Origin: Bettongia penicillata ogilbyi | Taxonomy: Eukaryota > Chordata > Mammalia > Diprotodontia > Potoroidae | DNA: 64,000 bases | NCBI GenBank assembly: GCA_023548195.1 | Contig: JAJHZJ010000009.1 | Span: 2,647,501 to 2,711,500, forward strand | Direction of reading: 5' to 3' | Part shown: positions 63,939-64,000 of the stretch, in pieces | Layout of the letters: each line of letters starts with the position of its first letter | How positions within the stretch are numbered: position 1 is the stretch's first letter | Position numbers and translations under genes: made by a program | The notes under the pieces: model-generated | Told to the model about the DNA's origin: nothing | Database searches by the model: none | Seen by the model: the letters and a program-made list of their open reading frames with translations, nothing else

Positions 63939-64000
63939 CGCTGATTACAGACATTTCCTGACTCAAATGGGAAGGGAGAAGAAAGGTAGTGCTATCTACA
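62996..64000 (-). other. TLE3 intron continuing past the window
   Basis: MIR fragment at 63345-63470 ('gacttgggcaagtcactcgatgtctcttagtctcattttgctcctttgtaaaatgggg') and a (GA)n run at 63903-63937. No coding exon was recognised, so the GP-domain exons are further upstream. Confidence 0.7.

Overview
This is a mammalian, almost certainly marsupial, genomic window. It has spliced genes with large introns, few CpGs, and heavy loading with CORE-SINEs whose tails resemble Bov-B/RTE. It also holds RTE, CR1/L3, L2 and L1 remnants, an L1-derived element with ORF1 but no ORF2 (HAL1 type), and many TG, GATA, GGAA and CT microsatellites. There are no operons, rRNAs, tRNA genes or CRISPR arrays.

The only protein-coding gene I can support is the 3' two-thirds of a Groucho/TLE corepressor on the minus strand, best assigned to TLE3. 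Twelve coding exons were placed by eye with GT/AG borders. They run from 58909 down to the stop codon at 44233. A short thirteenth exon lies near 62979-62993. The twelve firm exons total 1,710 nt, stay in phase across every junction, and encode 569 residues plus stop: the C-terminal CcN and SP regions and the whole WD40 propeller. The N-terminal Q and GP domain exons lie beyond position 64000. The 3' UTR appears to run to about 41725, with a canonical poly(A) signal at 41744-41749 (minus strand).

Region 1-41700 lies downstream of the gene and has no coding sequence I trust. It is a repeat-rich intergenic tract. Its clearest elements are a 2,997-bp HAL1-like element (16090-19086) with a 13-bp target-site duplication and three tandem GC-rich 5' units; an older copy of the same ORF1 (10190-11400); two full-length ~330-bp TIR transposons in opposite orientation (15588-15922 and 37068-37396); a 229-bp GGAA array (33889-34117); and a 24-bp perfect palindrome (41522-41545) just past the TLE3 3' end. 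Several non-repeat blocks look like candidate conserved non-coding elements (1620-1960, 14370-15350, and an intronic block at 60590-61110).

All annotation is by reading, without alignment or database searches. Repeat family names come from recalled consensus features; their borders are approximate unless a TSD or TIR is stated. I found no convincing evidence for a previously undescribed biological system. The most unusual items are the complete HAL1 insertion, the inverted transposon pair, the palindrome and the candidate regulatory blocks.
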